A stretch of 64,000 bases of DNA from JALZUE01 sp051251725 (GTDB lineage Bacteria; Pseudomonadota; Gammaproteobacteria; Enterobacterales; Alteromonadaceae). The DNA lies in the NCBI GenBank assembly GCA_051251725.1, contig JBPOFN010000001.1:248001-312000 (forward strand), written 5' to 3'. The position numbers were made by a program, and so were the translations under genes. A model generated the notes under the pieces. It worked only from the letters and a program-made list of their open reading frames with translations. It did no database searches and had not been told where the DNA came from. Positions 7,784 through 15,607 of the stretch are shown here, piece by piece (position 1 is the first letter of the stretch; every line of letters begins with the position of its first letter).

Positions 7784-9045
7784 TATTTTGTTATCCTTTC
7801 TGGTACTGGCTTAGTTTTTTCATTCTTACTGTATATCCACAAGAATATGAAGAAACCAAAGTAGCCAAGCGTTGCTAATCGGCCAATAAAGTTGGCTAAA
7901 TCAGATGCTGGTAACGTACCTAAAACACCTAATGCAACAAAACATACTGCAAACTGAATTAAGTTAAATAAATGCGTTTTACTACGGTAGCGTAATGATT
8001 TAACCACACCGCGGTCAAACCAAGGTAATGCGAATAACATACCGATAGCAGCAAACATACCTATCATCCCAATAAGCTTATCAGGAATAACACGTAGCAC
8101 AGTATAAAACGGTCCAAAATACCACACTGGCGCAATATGCTCTGGTGTTTTCAAACCATTAGCAGGGGTAAAGTTTGGCGCTTCTAAGAAGTAACCACCA
8201 CCTTCAGGGAAGAAGAACATAACCCAACAGAATAAGATTAAGAAAATAACCACGGCTACCAAATCTTTTACTGTGTAATACGGGTGGAAAGGTATGGCAT
8301 CAACAATATCGTATTTCTTCGTATATTGTTCATGGAACTTAAATTTAGCTTGATCTTCAGGCTTAATAGAACCTTTAGGTTTCTTAATGTTAGTGCCTTC
8401 AGGGTTATTCGAGCCTACTTCATGTAAAGCTAAAATATGCAAGAACACTAAAATAATAAGTACTAGTGGTAAGGCAATAACGTGTAAAGCAAAGAAGCGA
8501 TTTAAGGTAGCACCCGAAATAACATAATCGCCTTTGATCCAGATAGTTAAATCTTCACCAATTACTGGGATCGCGCCAAATAAGGAAATAATAACCTGTG
8601 CGCCCCAATAACTCATATTACCCCAAGGTAATAAGTAGCCCATGAATGCTTCAGCCATTAATACTAAATAAATTAGCATGCCGAAGATCCACAATAATTC
8701 ACGTGGTTTTTGATACGAACCGTACATTAAGCCGCGAAACATATGTAAATAAATCACGATAAAGAATGCTGACGCACCGGTTGAATGCATATAGCGCAGC
8801 AGCCAACCGAAATCGACATCACGCATAATATATTCTACTGACGCAAAGGCACCATCACCTGATGGTTCATAATTCATCGTTAGCCAAATACCAGTAATGA
8901 TTTGGTTAACTAAAACAACAGTCGCTAAAATACCAAAAACATACCAGAAATTAAAATTCTTCGGAGCAGGATACTGTAAAGCATGTTTATTCATTGCATC
9001 CATGAACGGTAAACGTTGCTCAATCCAAGCCATAAAACTATTCAT
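7783..9045 (-). CDS. petB: Ubiquinol-cytochrome c reductase, cytochrome b
   Basis: The 420-residue membrane subunit of complex III carries both quinone sites and two b haems. Haem-ligand histidines are visible in helices with RYMHSTGASAFFIVIYLHMFRG and FALHVIALPLVLIILVFLHILALH. The Qo-site signature is present as WGAQVIISLFGAIPVIG, with the PEWYF-equivalent motif written PVWYFGPFYTVLR, so Glu is replaced by Val in the first half of that motif. About eight to nine membrane segments are evident. It overlaps petA and petC by one base each (TAATG junctions). Confidence 0.97.
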   Translation of the reverse strand: MNSFMAWIEQRLPFMDAMNKHALQYPAPKNFNFWYVFGILATVVLVNQIITGIWLTMNYEPSGDGAFASVEYIMRDVDFGWLLRYMHSTGASAFFIVIYLHMFRGLMYGSYQKPRELLWIFGMLIYLVLMAEAFMGYLLPWGNMSYWGAQVIISLFGAIPVIGEDLTIWIKGDYVISGATLNRFFALHVIALPLVLIILVFLHILALHEVGSNNPEGTNIKKPKGSIKPEDQAKFKFHEQYTKKYDIVDAIPFHPYYTVKDLVAVVIFLILFCWVMFFFPEGGGYFLEAPNFTPANGLKTPEHIAPVWYFGPFYTVLRVIPDKLIGMIGMFAAIGMLFALPWFDRGVVKSLRYRSKTHLFNLIQFAVCFVALGVLGTLPASDLANFIGRLATLGYFGFFIFLWIYSKNEKTKPVPERITK

Positions 9046-9635
9046 TATGCTTCTCCTGGACCGACACCAATTAATAAGGTGTCTTCAGATGGGAAAGAAT
9101 GCTCAGGAACCACTAAATTAAGTGGAGCCGGAACGCCTTGGAATACACGACCAGCCATATCAAACTTAGAACCGTGACATGGACAGAAAAAACCATCTTT
9201 AACGCCTGAAACAAATTGTTCAAAATCGCCTTTATGGTGAGTAGGAGCACAACCTAAGTGTGTACAAACTCCTAACGCAACCATAAATTCAGGATTAATT
9301 GAACGATAAGCATTAGCTGCATATTCAGGTTGTTGTGCTTGTTCCGATTTCGGATCGCGCAATTGATCATCATGTTTTGGTAACGCTTTAATGATGTCAT
9401 CTGTTCTACGAATAATATAAACAGGTTTACCACGCCACTCTGCGCGGATCATTTGTCCTGATTCTATTTTACTGACATTGACTTCAACCGGTGCACCAGC
9501 AGCTTTCGCTCTAGCACTTGGGTTCCACGAGCCAATGAAAGGCACAGCTACACCGACTACACCTACACCGCCCACTACCGAGGTAGCAGCAGTTAAAAAG
9601 CGTCGACGGCCGTTATTTACGGGCGCATTGCTCAT
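9045..9635 (-). CDS. petA: Ubiquinol-cytochrome c reductase, Rieske iron-sulfur subunit
   Basis: This 196-residue subunit transfers one electron from ubiquinol to cytochrome c1. A twin-arginine signal-anchor (NNGRRRFLTAATSVVGGVG) at residues 7-25 indicates Tat-dependent insertion of the folded protein. The 2Fe-2S ligands appear as CTHLGC and CPCHGSKF. The start is supported by GGAG 7 nt upstream. It is the first gene of petABC; a well-formed promoter lies about 100 bp upstream, after the rpsI terminator. Confidence 0.97.
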   Translation of the reverse strand: MSNAPVNNGRRRFLTAATSVVGGVGVVGVAVPFIGSWNPSARAKAAGAPVEVNVSKIESGQMIRAEWRGKPVYIIRRTDDIIKALPKHDDQLRDPKSEQAQQPEYAANAYRSINPEFMVALGVCTHLGCAPTHHKGDFEQFVSGVKDGFFCPCHGSKFDMAGRVFQGVPAPLNLVVPEHSFPSEDTLLIGVGPGEA

Positions 9636-9743
9636 TCAGCATCTCCAATTATGGTTTACAAAAATTTGCTCTTTAAATTACCAAAAACCAACTAAAAAAA
9701 TTGGTTTAACAATTAAAGCAAACTAGCGATAAAAATTTTTATG

Positions 9744-9772
9744 ATCATAATGAAAAGCCCTTTTTTTTACAA
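9744..9772 (-). promoter_or_regulatory. Probable sigma-70 promoter of petABC
   Basis: On the minus strand TTGTAA (9767-9772) is followed after exactly 17 bp by TATGAT (9744-9749). The spacer carries an A tract and GGG. The transcript would have a leader of about 100 nt before petA. Within that leader AAACCAA / TTGGTTT (9685-9707) can form a weak hairpin. Confidence 0.55.
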
Positions 9773-9873
9773 GGTAATTCAAGCAATAACCATCAAGAAT
9801 GTAAAAATAACTTTAAAAATGCACAAGAGTTGGACAATTAGCGAAAAAGCGAAGGAGATAAATGACTGGGCAT

Positions 9874-9901
9874 AAAAAAAGCCGGCATAAGCCAGCTTTT
9901 T
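9874..9901 (-). terminator. Terminator after rplM-rpsI
   Basis: On the minus strand AAAAAGCTGGC and GCCGGCTTTTT form an 11-bp stem (one G-T pair) with a TTAT loop, followed by a run of T. It begins 20 nt after the rpsI stop and separates the ribosomal operon from petABC. Confidence 0.9.
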
Positions 9902-9920
9902 GCATATAAAAACGTAAAAA

Positions 9921-10313
9921 TTAACGTTTTGAAAATTGTGGCTTTTTACGAGCCTTGTGTAAACCAACTTTCTTACGTTCAACTTTACGAGCATCACGAG
10001 TAACGAAACCAGCTTTACGTAATTCAGCACGTAAAGTTTCGTCGAATTGCATTAACGCACGAGTAATACCGTGACGAATTGCACCCGCTTGACCCGAAAT
10101 ACCACCACCAATTACAGTGATGTTAAAGTCGAATTTTTCTAACATTTCAACTAATTCTAATGGTTGACGAACAACCATACGAGCCGTAGGACGACTAAAG
10201 TATTCAGAAATGTCACGCTTGTTAATTGTGATTGCACCGTTACCAGCTTTCATAAACACACGAGCAGTTGAGCTCTTGCGACGACCAGTACCGTAATATT
10301 GATTATCAGCCAT
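9921..10313 (-). CDS. rpsI: 30S ribosomal protein S9
   Basis: The 130-residue length equals E. coli S9. The N-terminus (YYGTGRRKSSTARVFMKAG) and the basic C-terminal tail ending in KKPQFSKR, which reaches the ribosomal P site, are both intact. It follows rplM by three bases, the conserved L13-S9 pair. It should be co-transcribed with rplM from the stringent-type promoter near 10895. Confidence 0.99.
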   Translation of the reverse strand: MADNQYYGTGRRKSSTARVFMKAGNGAITINKRDISEYFSRPTARMVVRQPLELVEMLEKFDFNITVIGGGISGQAGAIRHGITRALMQFDETLRAELRKAGFVTRDARKVERKKVGLHKARKKPQFSKR

Positions 10314-10316
10314 TGC

Positions 10317-10745
10317 TTATAGCTCCAAAAGTTGTGGTTGTTGTGCAGTATGCTTGTGCTCAGAGCCAGCATACACTTTTAGTTTACGGAACATGTCACG
10401 GCCTAAAGGACCTTTAGGTAACATACCCTTAACAGCGAATTCGATAGCACGCTCTGGCGCTTTTTCGATTAGCTTTTCGAAACTAATTTGCTTTAAGCCA
10501 CCAGGAAACTCAGTGTGAGAGTAATAGATTTTACCCTTAGCTTTGTTACCTGTTACTTTTACTTTCTCTGCATTGATAACAACGATGTAATCGCCAGTGT
10601 CAACACTTGGAGTATATTCTGCTTTATGTTTACCACGTAAACGACTAGCGATTTCAGTAGAGATACGACCTAAAGTTTTATCTTCGGCGTCTACTAAAAA
10701 CCATTCGCGTTGTACGCTTTCTGTTTTTGCTACGAAAGTTTTCAT
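10317..10745 (-). CDS. rplM: 50S ribosomal protein L13
   Basis: I chose the ATG at 10745, giving MKTFVAKTESVQREW and 142 residues, the exact length of E. coli L13; the upstream in-frame ATG would add four residues not typical for the family. Conserved stretches include VDAEDKTLGRISTEIASRLRGKHK and GMLPKGPLGR. L13 binds 23S rRNA early in 50S assembly. In E. coli L13 represses its own operon through the mRNA leader. The 140-nt leader here contains several hairpins that could serve the same role. Confidence 0.98.
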   Translation of the reverse strand: MKTFVAKTESVQREWFLVDAEDKTLGRISTEIASRLRGKHKAEYTPSVDTGDYIVVINAEKVKVTGNKAKGKIYYSHTEFPGGLKQISFEKLIEKAPERAIEFAVKGMLPKGPLGRDMFRKLKVYAGSEHKHTAQQPQLLEL

Positions 10746-10778
10746 TAAAAAACCCATTTTAAAATAGTTACTTAAAAA

Positions 10779-10869
10779 ACAACCTGCGGTTGTCGATTAT
10801 TTATAGACTACGCTATTACCCCTTCGAGTATCGAGTCCAGCGTCTATTACTTTGGAATGAATAATAGAC
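10779..10869 (-). promoter_or_regulatory. Structured 5' leader of rplM-rpsI (possible L13 autoregulation)
   Basis: The roughly 140-nt leader contains ACAACC-TGC-GGTTGT (10779-10793), a TCGA-GTA-TCGA element near 10825, and an 8-bp inverted repeat GTCTATTA / TAATAGAC (10842-10869). A second alternative pairing uses AGCG-type arms, so mutually exclusive folds are possible. Autogenous control by L13 is known in E. coli; its action on this leader is my inference. Confidence 0.45.
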
Positions 10870-10885
10870 ATTTGTAACGTCAGGG

Positions 10886-10898
10886 AGCGCGGATTATA
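10886..10898 (-). promoter_or_regulatory. rplM-rpsI promoter, -10 and GC-rich discriminator
   Basis: A perfect TATAAT (10893-10898 on the minus strand) is followed by the GC-rich run CCGCGC. A GC-rich discriminator is typical of stringently controlled (ppGpp/DksA) ribosomal promoters. The -35 region is weak; nothing close to TTGACA stands 16-18 bp upstream. Confidence 0.55.
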
Positions 10899-10910
10899 CA
10901 GAAGTAAGTA

Positions 10911-10960
10911 AAAAAGATCACGTATAAATTTTAATCTTTTAAATATTTATACGTGATTTT
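10911..10960 (-). terminator. Terminator after zapE
   Basis: A perfect 13-bp stem (ATCACGTATAAAT / ATTTATACGTGAT) with a 15-nt loop is followed on the minus strand by CTTTTTT. It ends the zapE transcript about 25 nt after the stop codon, just upstream of the rplM promoter. Confidence 0.85.
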
Positions 10961-10985
10961 GGTCAGAATGTATTTTTACGAAATG

Positions 10986-12101
10986 CTAAGGTAAATGCTC
11001 ACTGGCTAAATAGTCTCGTGATTGCATCTCTTGCAAGCGACTTAAGCAGCGTCTAAATTCAAACTCTAAACCGCCATGGGTATACAGTTGCTCCATCGCA
11101 ACTTCAGCAGAAATGATTAATTTCACTTTACGCTCATAAAATTCATCAACCATGGCGATAAACCGACGCGCAGCATCATCACAATCAACATTCATTTGCT
11201 TAACATTAGCTAATAAAACCGAATGATAAATACGGCTCAGTTCCATATAATCGGATTGGCTTCTTGCGCTTTCACATAACACCGAAAAATCAAACAGCAC
11301 CACGCCATCAGCCACCGCTATCGTTGGTAATTCTCGGTGGTTAACTTCAATCGCGATATTTAATTGTCCAGCTTCCACTGACAGCTGGTTAAAATATTGC
11401 TGTAAATTTTCGTTTGCTTTTTCATCTAATGGATGATGAAAAATTTCAGCTTGTTCCAGTGTTCTTAACCGGTAATCAATACCACTATCAACATTAACGA
11501 CGTCAGTATGTTTATTGATTAGGTTAATCGCCGGTAAAAATCGGGTGCGCTGCAAACCATTACGGTAAAGATCATCAGGAATAATATTACTGGTTGCAAC
11601 TAAAATAACATTATGGGCAAATAATTCTTCAAACAAAGTCCCAAGGATCATGGCATCGGTAATATCAGAAACAAAAAACTCATCAAAACAGATGATTTTA
11701 GTCTCTTGCGCAAATTTTTTGGCAATGACTTTAAGCGGGTCAGACTGTTTTCCCAGCGCTTTTAGCTCTTCATGCACCCGGTGCATAAAACGGTGAAAAT
11801 GCACTCGCATTTTATTTTCAAACGGCAAGCAATCATAAAAGGTATCAACTAGGTAGGTTTTCCCGCGGCCAACACCGCCCCAAAAATATAAGCCTTTAAT
11901 TGATACTGGCTCTTGTTTGGCAATCACTCGTTTCCAACGATTCATCACTTTTTTAAAGCCGGTGATCGGTAACGGCTGAATTTTTAACTCGTCGTATAAA
12001 CGTTGTAAATTTCTCACTGCATTTTCTTGTGCAGCGTCATATTGAAAGTCGTCGCGTTGAAGATCTGCTTGATATTTCTCTAGCGGGGATAATTTTATCA
12101 T
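10986..12101 (-). CDS. zapE: Cell division protein ZapE (AFG1-like ATPase)
   Basis: ZapE is a P-loop ATPase that associates with the Z-ring and destabilises FtsZ polymers under stress. The 371-residue protein shows Walker A GGVGRGKT at residues 75-82 and Walker B ICFDEFFV near 135-145, followed by DITDAMILGTLFEELF, all typical of the AFG1/ZapE family. It is transcribed divergently from zapG, the same neighbourhood as E. coli yhcM-yhcB-degQ-degS. The gene appears monocistronic, with its own terminator. Confidence 0.95.
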   Translation of the reverse strand: MIKLSPLEKYQADLQRDDFQYDAAQENAVRNLQRLYDELKIQPLPITGFKKVMNRWKRVIAKQEPVSIKGLYFWGGVGRGKTYLVDTFYDCLPFENKMRVHFHRFMHRVHEELKALGKQSDPLKVIAKKFAQETKIICFDEFFVSDITDAMILGTLFEELFAHNVILVATSNIIPDDLYRNGLQRTRFLPAINLINKHTDVVNVDSGIDYRLRTLEQAEIFHHPLDEKANENLQQYFNQLSVEAGQLNIAIEVNHRELPTIAVADGVVLFDFSVLCESARSQSDYMELSRIYHSVLLANVKQMNVDCDDAARRFIAMVDEFYERKVKLIISAEVAMEQLYTHGGLEFEFRRCLSRLQEMQSRDYLASEHLP

Positions 12102-12320
12102 TTAAACAAGTTATACCTTAGTTACAGCTTGAAAATTAAAAGTTTGTGCGCATATTGGCATTATCGGCTGAATAAATTCATTTCAGCCAGGCGCAAAATG
12201 AATTATTTCTATGAACTAAAACCTTGAGCGCGCTATAGTATATCAAGAGAAGAGTAATTTTCCTTCGAGCAAATTAATATTTTTCTCATTTAAACTTTAA
12301 CATCAATGAGGTTCACCACC

Positions 12321-12770
12321 ATGAGTGTAGTATTCGCAATTATCATTTTTATCGTCGGCGCATTATTAGGTGCGATAGCTTTTAAAGTGTTTGCTGCTTC
12401 TGCTATAGAAAATAAGCAGTTAAATGAAAAAGTCGCAGAAAGTGAAGCGGCACTTGCACAATATAAATTAGATGTGGCCGAACATTTAGATACATCTGCC
12501 AACTTATTATCGCAAATGAACAACACTTGCCAAGCAGCGATGAAACAAATGGAAGAAAGTACCAAGCTATTACAACAAGCTACGCCTGTTGATATTACCA
12601 GCATGCCTTTTTTCTCTAAAGAGACCCAAGAGCAATTAGCTAAAACTGTCAACCTTCGCCATGGCAAAGCACAGAACATTGAAGAAGTGAGATCTGAGCC
12701 GCCATTAGATTACTCAGGCACAGCCAGTGGCTTATTTGAAGATAAGAAACAACCTGTTACAAATACCTAA
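12321..12770 (+). CDS. zapG: Z-ring associated protein ZapG (YhcB, DUF1043)
   Basis: The 149-residue protein has a single N-terminal membrane helix (VVFAIIIFIVGALLGAIAF), a coiled-coil region (residues about 30-95) and a Pro/Ser-rich tail with the family's LDYSGTASGLFE motif. E. coli YhcB/ZapG sits in the inner membrane and links division with envelope growth. I chose the second ATG (12321) because TGAGG lies 9 nt upstream and the helix then begins at residue 2, as in YhcB; the first in-frame ATG at 12306 has no ribosome site. Confidence 0.9.
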   Translation: MSVVFAIIIFIVGALLGAIAFKVFAASAIENKQLNEKVAESEAALAQYKLDVAEHLDTSANLLSQMNNTCQAAMKQMEESTKLLQQATPVDITSMPFFSKETQEQLAKTVNLRHGKAQNIEEVRSEPPLDYSGTASGLFEDKKQPVTNT

Positions 12771-12782
12771 GCCACTGTTTAT

Positions 12783-12809
12783 GAACTTAGGTTAAATTAT
12801 TCAGTCTCT
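12783..12809 (+). promoter_or_regulatory. Candidate sigma-E promoter of degQ
   Basis: GAACTT at 12783-12788 is followed after 16 bp by TCTCT at 12805-12809. The E. coli degP sigma-E promoter uses GAACTT-N16-TCTGA, so the -35 and spacing agree and the -10 agrees in part. The -35 also overlaps a weak inverted repeat (ACCTAAG / CTTAGGT, 12765-12792). The region lies between the zapG stop and degQ. Confidence 0.4.
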
Positions 12810-12851
12810 ATGTGTGTACACACTTAATTTATTTAGGAATTTAAAATAAGT

Positions 12852-14204
12852 ATGAAAAAATTATCTTTATTAATTAGTGCCGCGCTCGTAAGTGGCAGTT
12901 TAGCAATAACAAGTTTACCTGTTCTGGCCAATTTACCCGTTGTTATTGATGGCGAAACGATGCCGAGTTTAGCTCCTATGCTCGAAAGCGCTACGCCAGC
13001 GGTAGTCAGCATTTCGGTCAAAGGTACACATGAAGTAAAACAACGCATCCCCGATGCATTTCAGCGTTTTTTTGGTTCACCTAGGCAACAAAAACCACAA
13101 GAACGCCCCTTTCAAGGATTAGGTTCTGGTGTCATTATTGATGCCGGAGAAGGCTACATAGTTACCAATAATCACGTAGTTGATAACGCTGATGAAATTA
13201 TGGTGACGCTGAAAGATGGTCGTCAATTAAAAGCGACTAAATTAGGCTCTGACGCTGAAAGTGATATTGCACTGCTACAAGTTGAAGCAGAAAATTTAAC
13301 CGCGATCAAAATATCTGACTCAGACAATCTTCGTGTGGGTGATTTTGCTGTTGCCATTGGTAGTCCATTTGGTTTAGGTCAAACCGTTACCTCAGGTATT
13401 GTTAGTGCGTTAGGTCGAAGTGGCTTGAATATCGAAAACTTTGAAGACTTTATTCAAACTGATGCAGCTATAAATAGTGGTAACTCAGGTGGCGCCTTAG
13501 TTAATTTACGTGGTGAGTTAATTGGTATTAACACGGCGATATTAGGCCCAAGTGGTGGCAATGTCGGAATTGGCTTCGCAATCCCAAGTAATATGATGAA
13601 CAACCTTGTTAGTCAAATGATTGAATTTGGTGAGATCCGCCGTGGTGTCTTAGGGGTTTCAGGGCGCAGTGTTGATAGTGAAATTGCCAAAGCGATGGAG
13701 CTTAAAACTAATCAAGGCGGTTTTATCGAACAAGTCACACCTGAATCTGCCGCCGAAAAAGCGGGATTAAAAGCCGGAGACGTGATCACAAAAGTAAATG
13801 GTAAAATGGTTAAATCATTTAGTGAATTGCGCGGAAAAATTGGCTCTATCGGCGCAGGTAAAGCAGTTAAGATCACCGTAGTTCGTGATGGCAAAGAAAA
13901 AACGTTTACCGCAACACTGCAAAAGACTCAAAATGCTGAGGTCGCTGCAGCGAGCATTCATGACATGTTAGAAGGTGCTAAACTTGTTAATGAAGCAAAA
14001 CACAAAGGCATTCAAGTAGAAGCTGTTGAAGAAGATAGTCCAGCACAAATAATAGGCCTAAACGAAGGTGATATTATCGTCGGGGTGAATAAAACCAGAA
14101 CCACCAACCTTGCTGAACTTCGTAACTTCTTTAAAGATAAAAAAGGTATTTTTGCCCTTAATATTTTACGAGGTGATAATTCACTTTATCTAATGTTACG
14201 CTAA
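12852..14204 (+). CDS. degQ: Periplasmic serine endoprotease DegQ (Do/HtrA family)
   Basis: DegQ degrades or refolds misfolded proteins in the periplasm. The 450-residue precursor has a Sec signal peptide (about residues 1-27, ending in VLA). A trypsin-like domain carries the triad His108 (TNNHVV), Asp138 (SDIALL) and Ser212 (GNSGGAL), and two PDZ domains follow (about 260-350 and 365-445; GFIEQVTPESAAEKAGLKAGD and GIQVEAVEEDSPAQIIGLNEGD). The gene lies directly before degS, as in E. coli, and has its own terminator. It may also fill the DegP role; DegP and DegQ are hard to separate by sequence. Confidence 0.95.
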   Translation: MKKLSLLISAALVSGSLAITSLPVLANLPVVIDGETMPSLAPMLESATPAVVSISVKGTHEVKQRIPDAFQRFFGSPRQQKPQERPFQGLGSGVIIDAGEGYIVTNNHVVDNADEIMVTLKDGRQLKATKLGSDAESDIALLQVEAENLTAIKISDSDNLRVGDFAVAIGSPFGLGQTVTSGIVSALGRSGLNIENFEDFIQTDAAINSGNSGGALVNLRGELIGINTAILGPSGGNVGIGFAIPSNMMNNLVSQMIEFGEIRRGVLGVSGRSVDSEIAKAMELKTNQGGFIEQVTPESAAEKAGLKAGDVITKVNGKMVKSFSELRGKIGSIGAGKAVKITVVRDGKEKTFTATLQKTQNAEVAAASIHDMLEGAKLVNEAKHKGIQVEAVEEDSPAQIIGLNEGDIIVGVNKTRTTNLAELRNFFKDKKGIFALNILRGDNSLYLMLR

Positions 14205-14228
14205 ACCTAGTCTGTTTATAATCAAGTC

Positions 14229-14269
14229 AAAGCCAGGTACAGTATTCTATAAGCTGACCTGGCTTTTTT
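14229..14269 (+). terminator. Terminator after degQ
   Basis: AAAGCCAGGT pairs with ACCTGGCTTT (10 bp), with an 18-nt loop and a T6 tract. It starts 24 nt after the degQ stop, so degS 160 bp further on probably has its own promoter. Confidence 0.85.
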
Positions 14270-14431
14270 ATTTATAAGAGGCTGAGCTAACGGTTTAGTT
14301 AAGTAACACGCAAACGCTGTTTCCAATTCGTTCCAATAAAGTCATTTAACTCAATATTGCTAACAATTAATTCCGCCCACTTTTTTAAATTTATGATAAG
14401 CTTAAATAAAAATTAAAAGAATTTATTCCCA

Positions 14432-15505
14432 TTGAACGCATCCGCCCTTTTTAACTATATTTTTCGTGCTTTTAGCTACGGCATCATGCTGGCTGTTGCT
14501 TTATTATTGTTATTACCGCAACTAAGAGATAATAACCCGCTGTCTTGGGATTTTTTTTCACCGCAAATAAAAGTCACGCCACCGCTTTCGTATGCCAAAG
14601 CCGTTAGCCTAGCAAGCCCATCTGTGGTTATTATCTATTCAAATGAAATCGAGCAAAGTCGTTATTTTGCTGGTAAAAAACGTAAAAAATTAACCAATTT
14701 GGGTTCCGGCGTGATCATGGCCAGTAATGGCTATATTTTAACAAATTACCATGTTGTTAATGATGCCGATTTAATTGAAGTTATCTTACAGTCAGGTTTA
14801 GCCTTATCAGCTGAACTTGTTGGCTTTGACGAGATCACTGACTTAGCCGTGTTAAAAGTTAACGCAGAAAACCTGCCCGTTATTCCTCAAAACACCGAGA
14901 TGACATCATTAGTGGGTGACGTTGTGCTTGCGATTGGTAATCCGCTTAATTTAGGACAAACCGTTACTCAAGGTATTGTCAGTGGTACCGGCCGTAATGG
15001 CTTAAGTGCCACCAGCTATTTAGAATTTTTACAAATGGATGCAGCTATCAACAAAGGAAACTCTGGTGGCGCATTAGTTAATACTAACGGTGAGTTAGTG
15101 GGCATTAATTCGAGAATATTTACTGAAATTGATGGCGAGGGTCCAAAGTTAGATATCCAAGGAATTTCATTTGCCGTACCGTTTCAGTTGGCGAATAAAG
15201 TAATGCAGAAAATTATTGAACAAGGTCGTGTTGTTCGCGGCTGGCTCGGGATCACAAGTAATTCAATCAAAAATGTTAAAGGCTTTATCATTGATGATAT
15301 TGTCCCAAATGGCCCTGCGGCTTCTGCCGGTTTAAAAATTGGTGATTTAGTTACCCGTATTGGCGATATCGATGTGGCAAATATTACTCAAGCGCTCGAT
15401 ACAGTTGCAGAGATTAAACCGGCAACAAAGGTGCTATTTTCTGTTTATCGAAACAAAAAGGCGCTTGAAATAGAAGTAACGATTGGCGAATTCATTGCTA
15501 AATAA
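14432..15505 (+). CDS. degS: Outer-membrane stress sensor protease DegS
   Basis: DegS is the site-1 protease that cuts the anti-sigma factor RseA when its PDZ domain senses unfolded outer-membrane porin tails. The 357-residue protein has an N-terminal membrane anchor (residues about 15-30), the triad His107 (TNYHVV), Asp137 (TDLAVL) and Ser211 (GNSGGAL), and a single PDZ domain (about 255-350). The start is a TTG; the first in-frame ATG is at residue 19, inside the membrane helix, so it is less likely. No strong ribosome site is visible, which suggests low expression, as expected for a sensor protease. Confidence 0.95.
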   Translation: MNASALFNYIFRAFSYGIMLAVALLLLLPQLRDNNPLSWDFFSPQIKVTPPLSYAKAVSLASPSVVIIYSNEIEQSRYFAGKKRKKLTNLGSGVIMASNGYILTNYHVVNDADLIEVILQSGLALSAELVGFDEITDLAVLKVNAENLPVIPQNTEMTSLVGDVVLAIGNPLNLGQTVTQGIVSGTGRNGLSATSYLEFLQMDAAINKGNSGGALVNTNGELVGINSRIFTEIDGEGPKLDIQGISFAVPFQLANKVMQKIIEQGRVVRGWLGITSNSIKNVKGFIIDDIVPNGPAASAGLKIGDLVTRIGDIDVANITQALDTVAEIKPATKVLFSVYRNKKALEIEVTIGEFIAK

Positions 15506-15566
15506 ACCTAAGTTAACTTATTTCAACTGATTAAATTCAATTAGCTCAAGCTTAATTTTTGATAAT

Positions 15567-15593
15567 AAAAAAGCGCTATTCGCGCTTTTTTTT
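15567..15593. terminator. Bidirectional terminator between degS and murA
   Basis: AAAAAAGCGC and GCGCTTTTTTTT flank a TATTC loop between two convergent genes. T tracts are present on both strands, so it can end both transcripts. Confidence 0.9.
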
Positions 15594-15607
15594 GTAACCC
15601 TATTTTA

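Noticed and set aside
9779..10030. 83-codon minus-strand frame overlapping rpsI and its terminator
   Set aside because: It reads another frame of the rpsI 3' end and crosses the terminator; no start signal.
14432..15505. degS considered 5'-truncated because no ATG precedes the membrane helix
   Set aside because: A TTG start restores the complete anchor and normal family length (357 residues), and all catalytic residues are intact.
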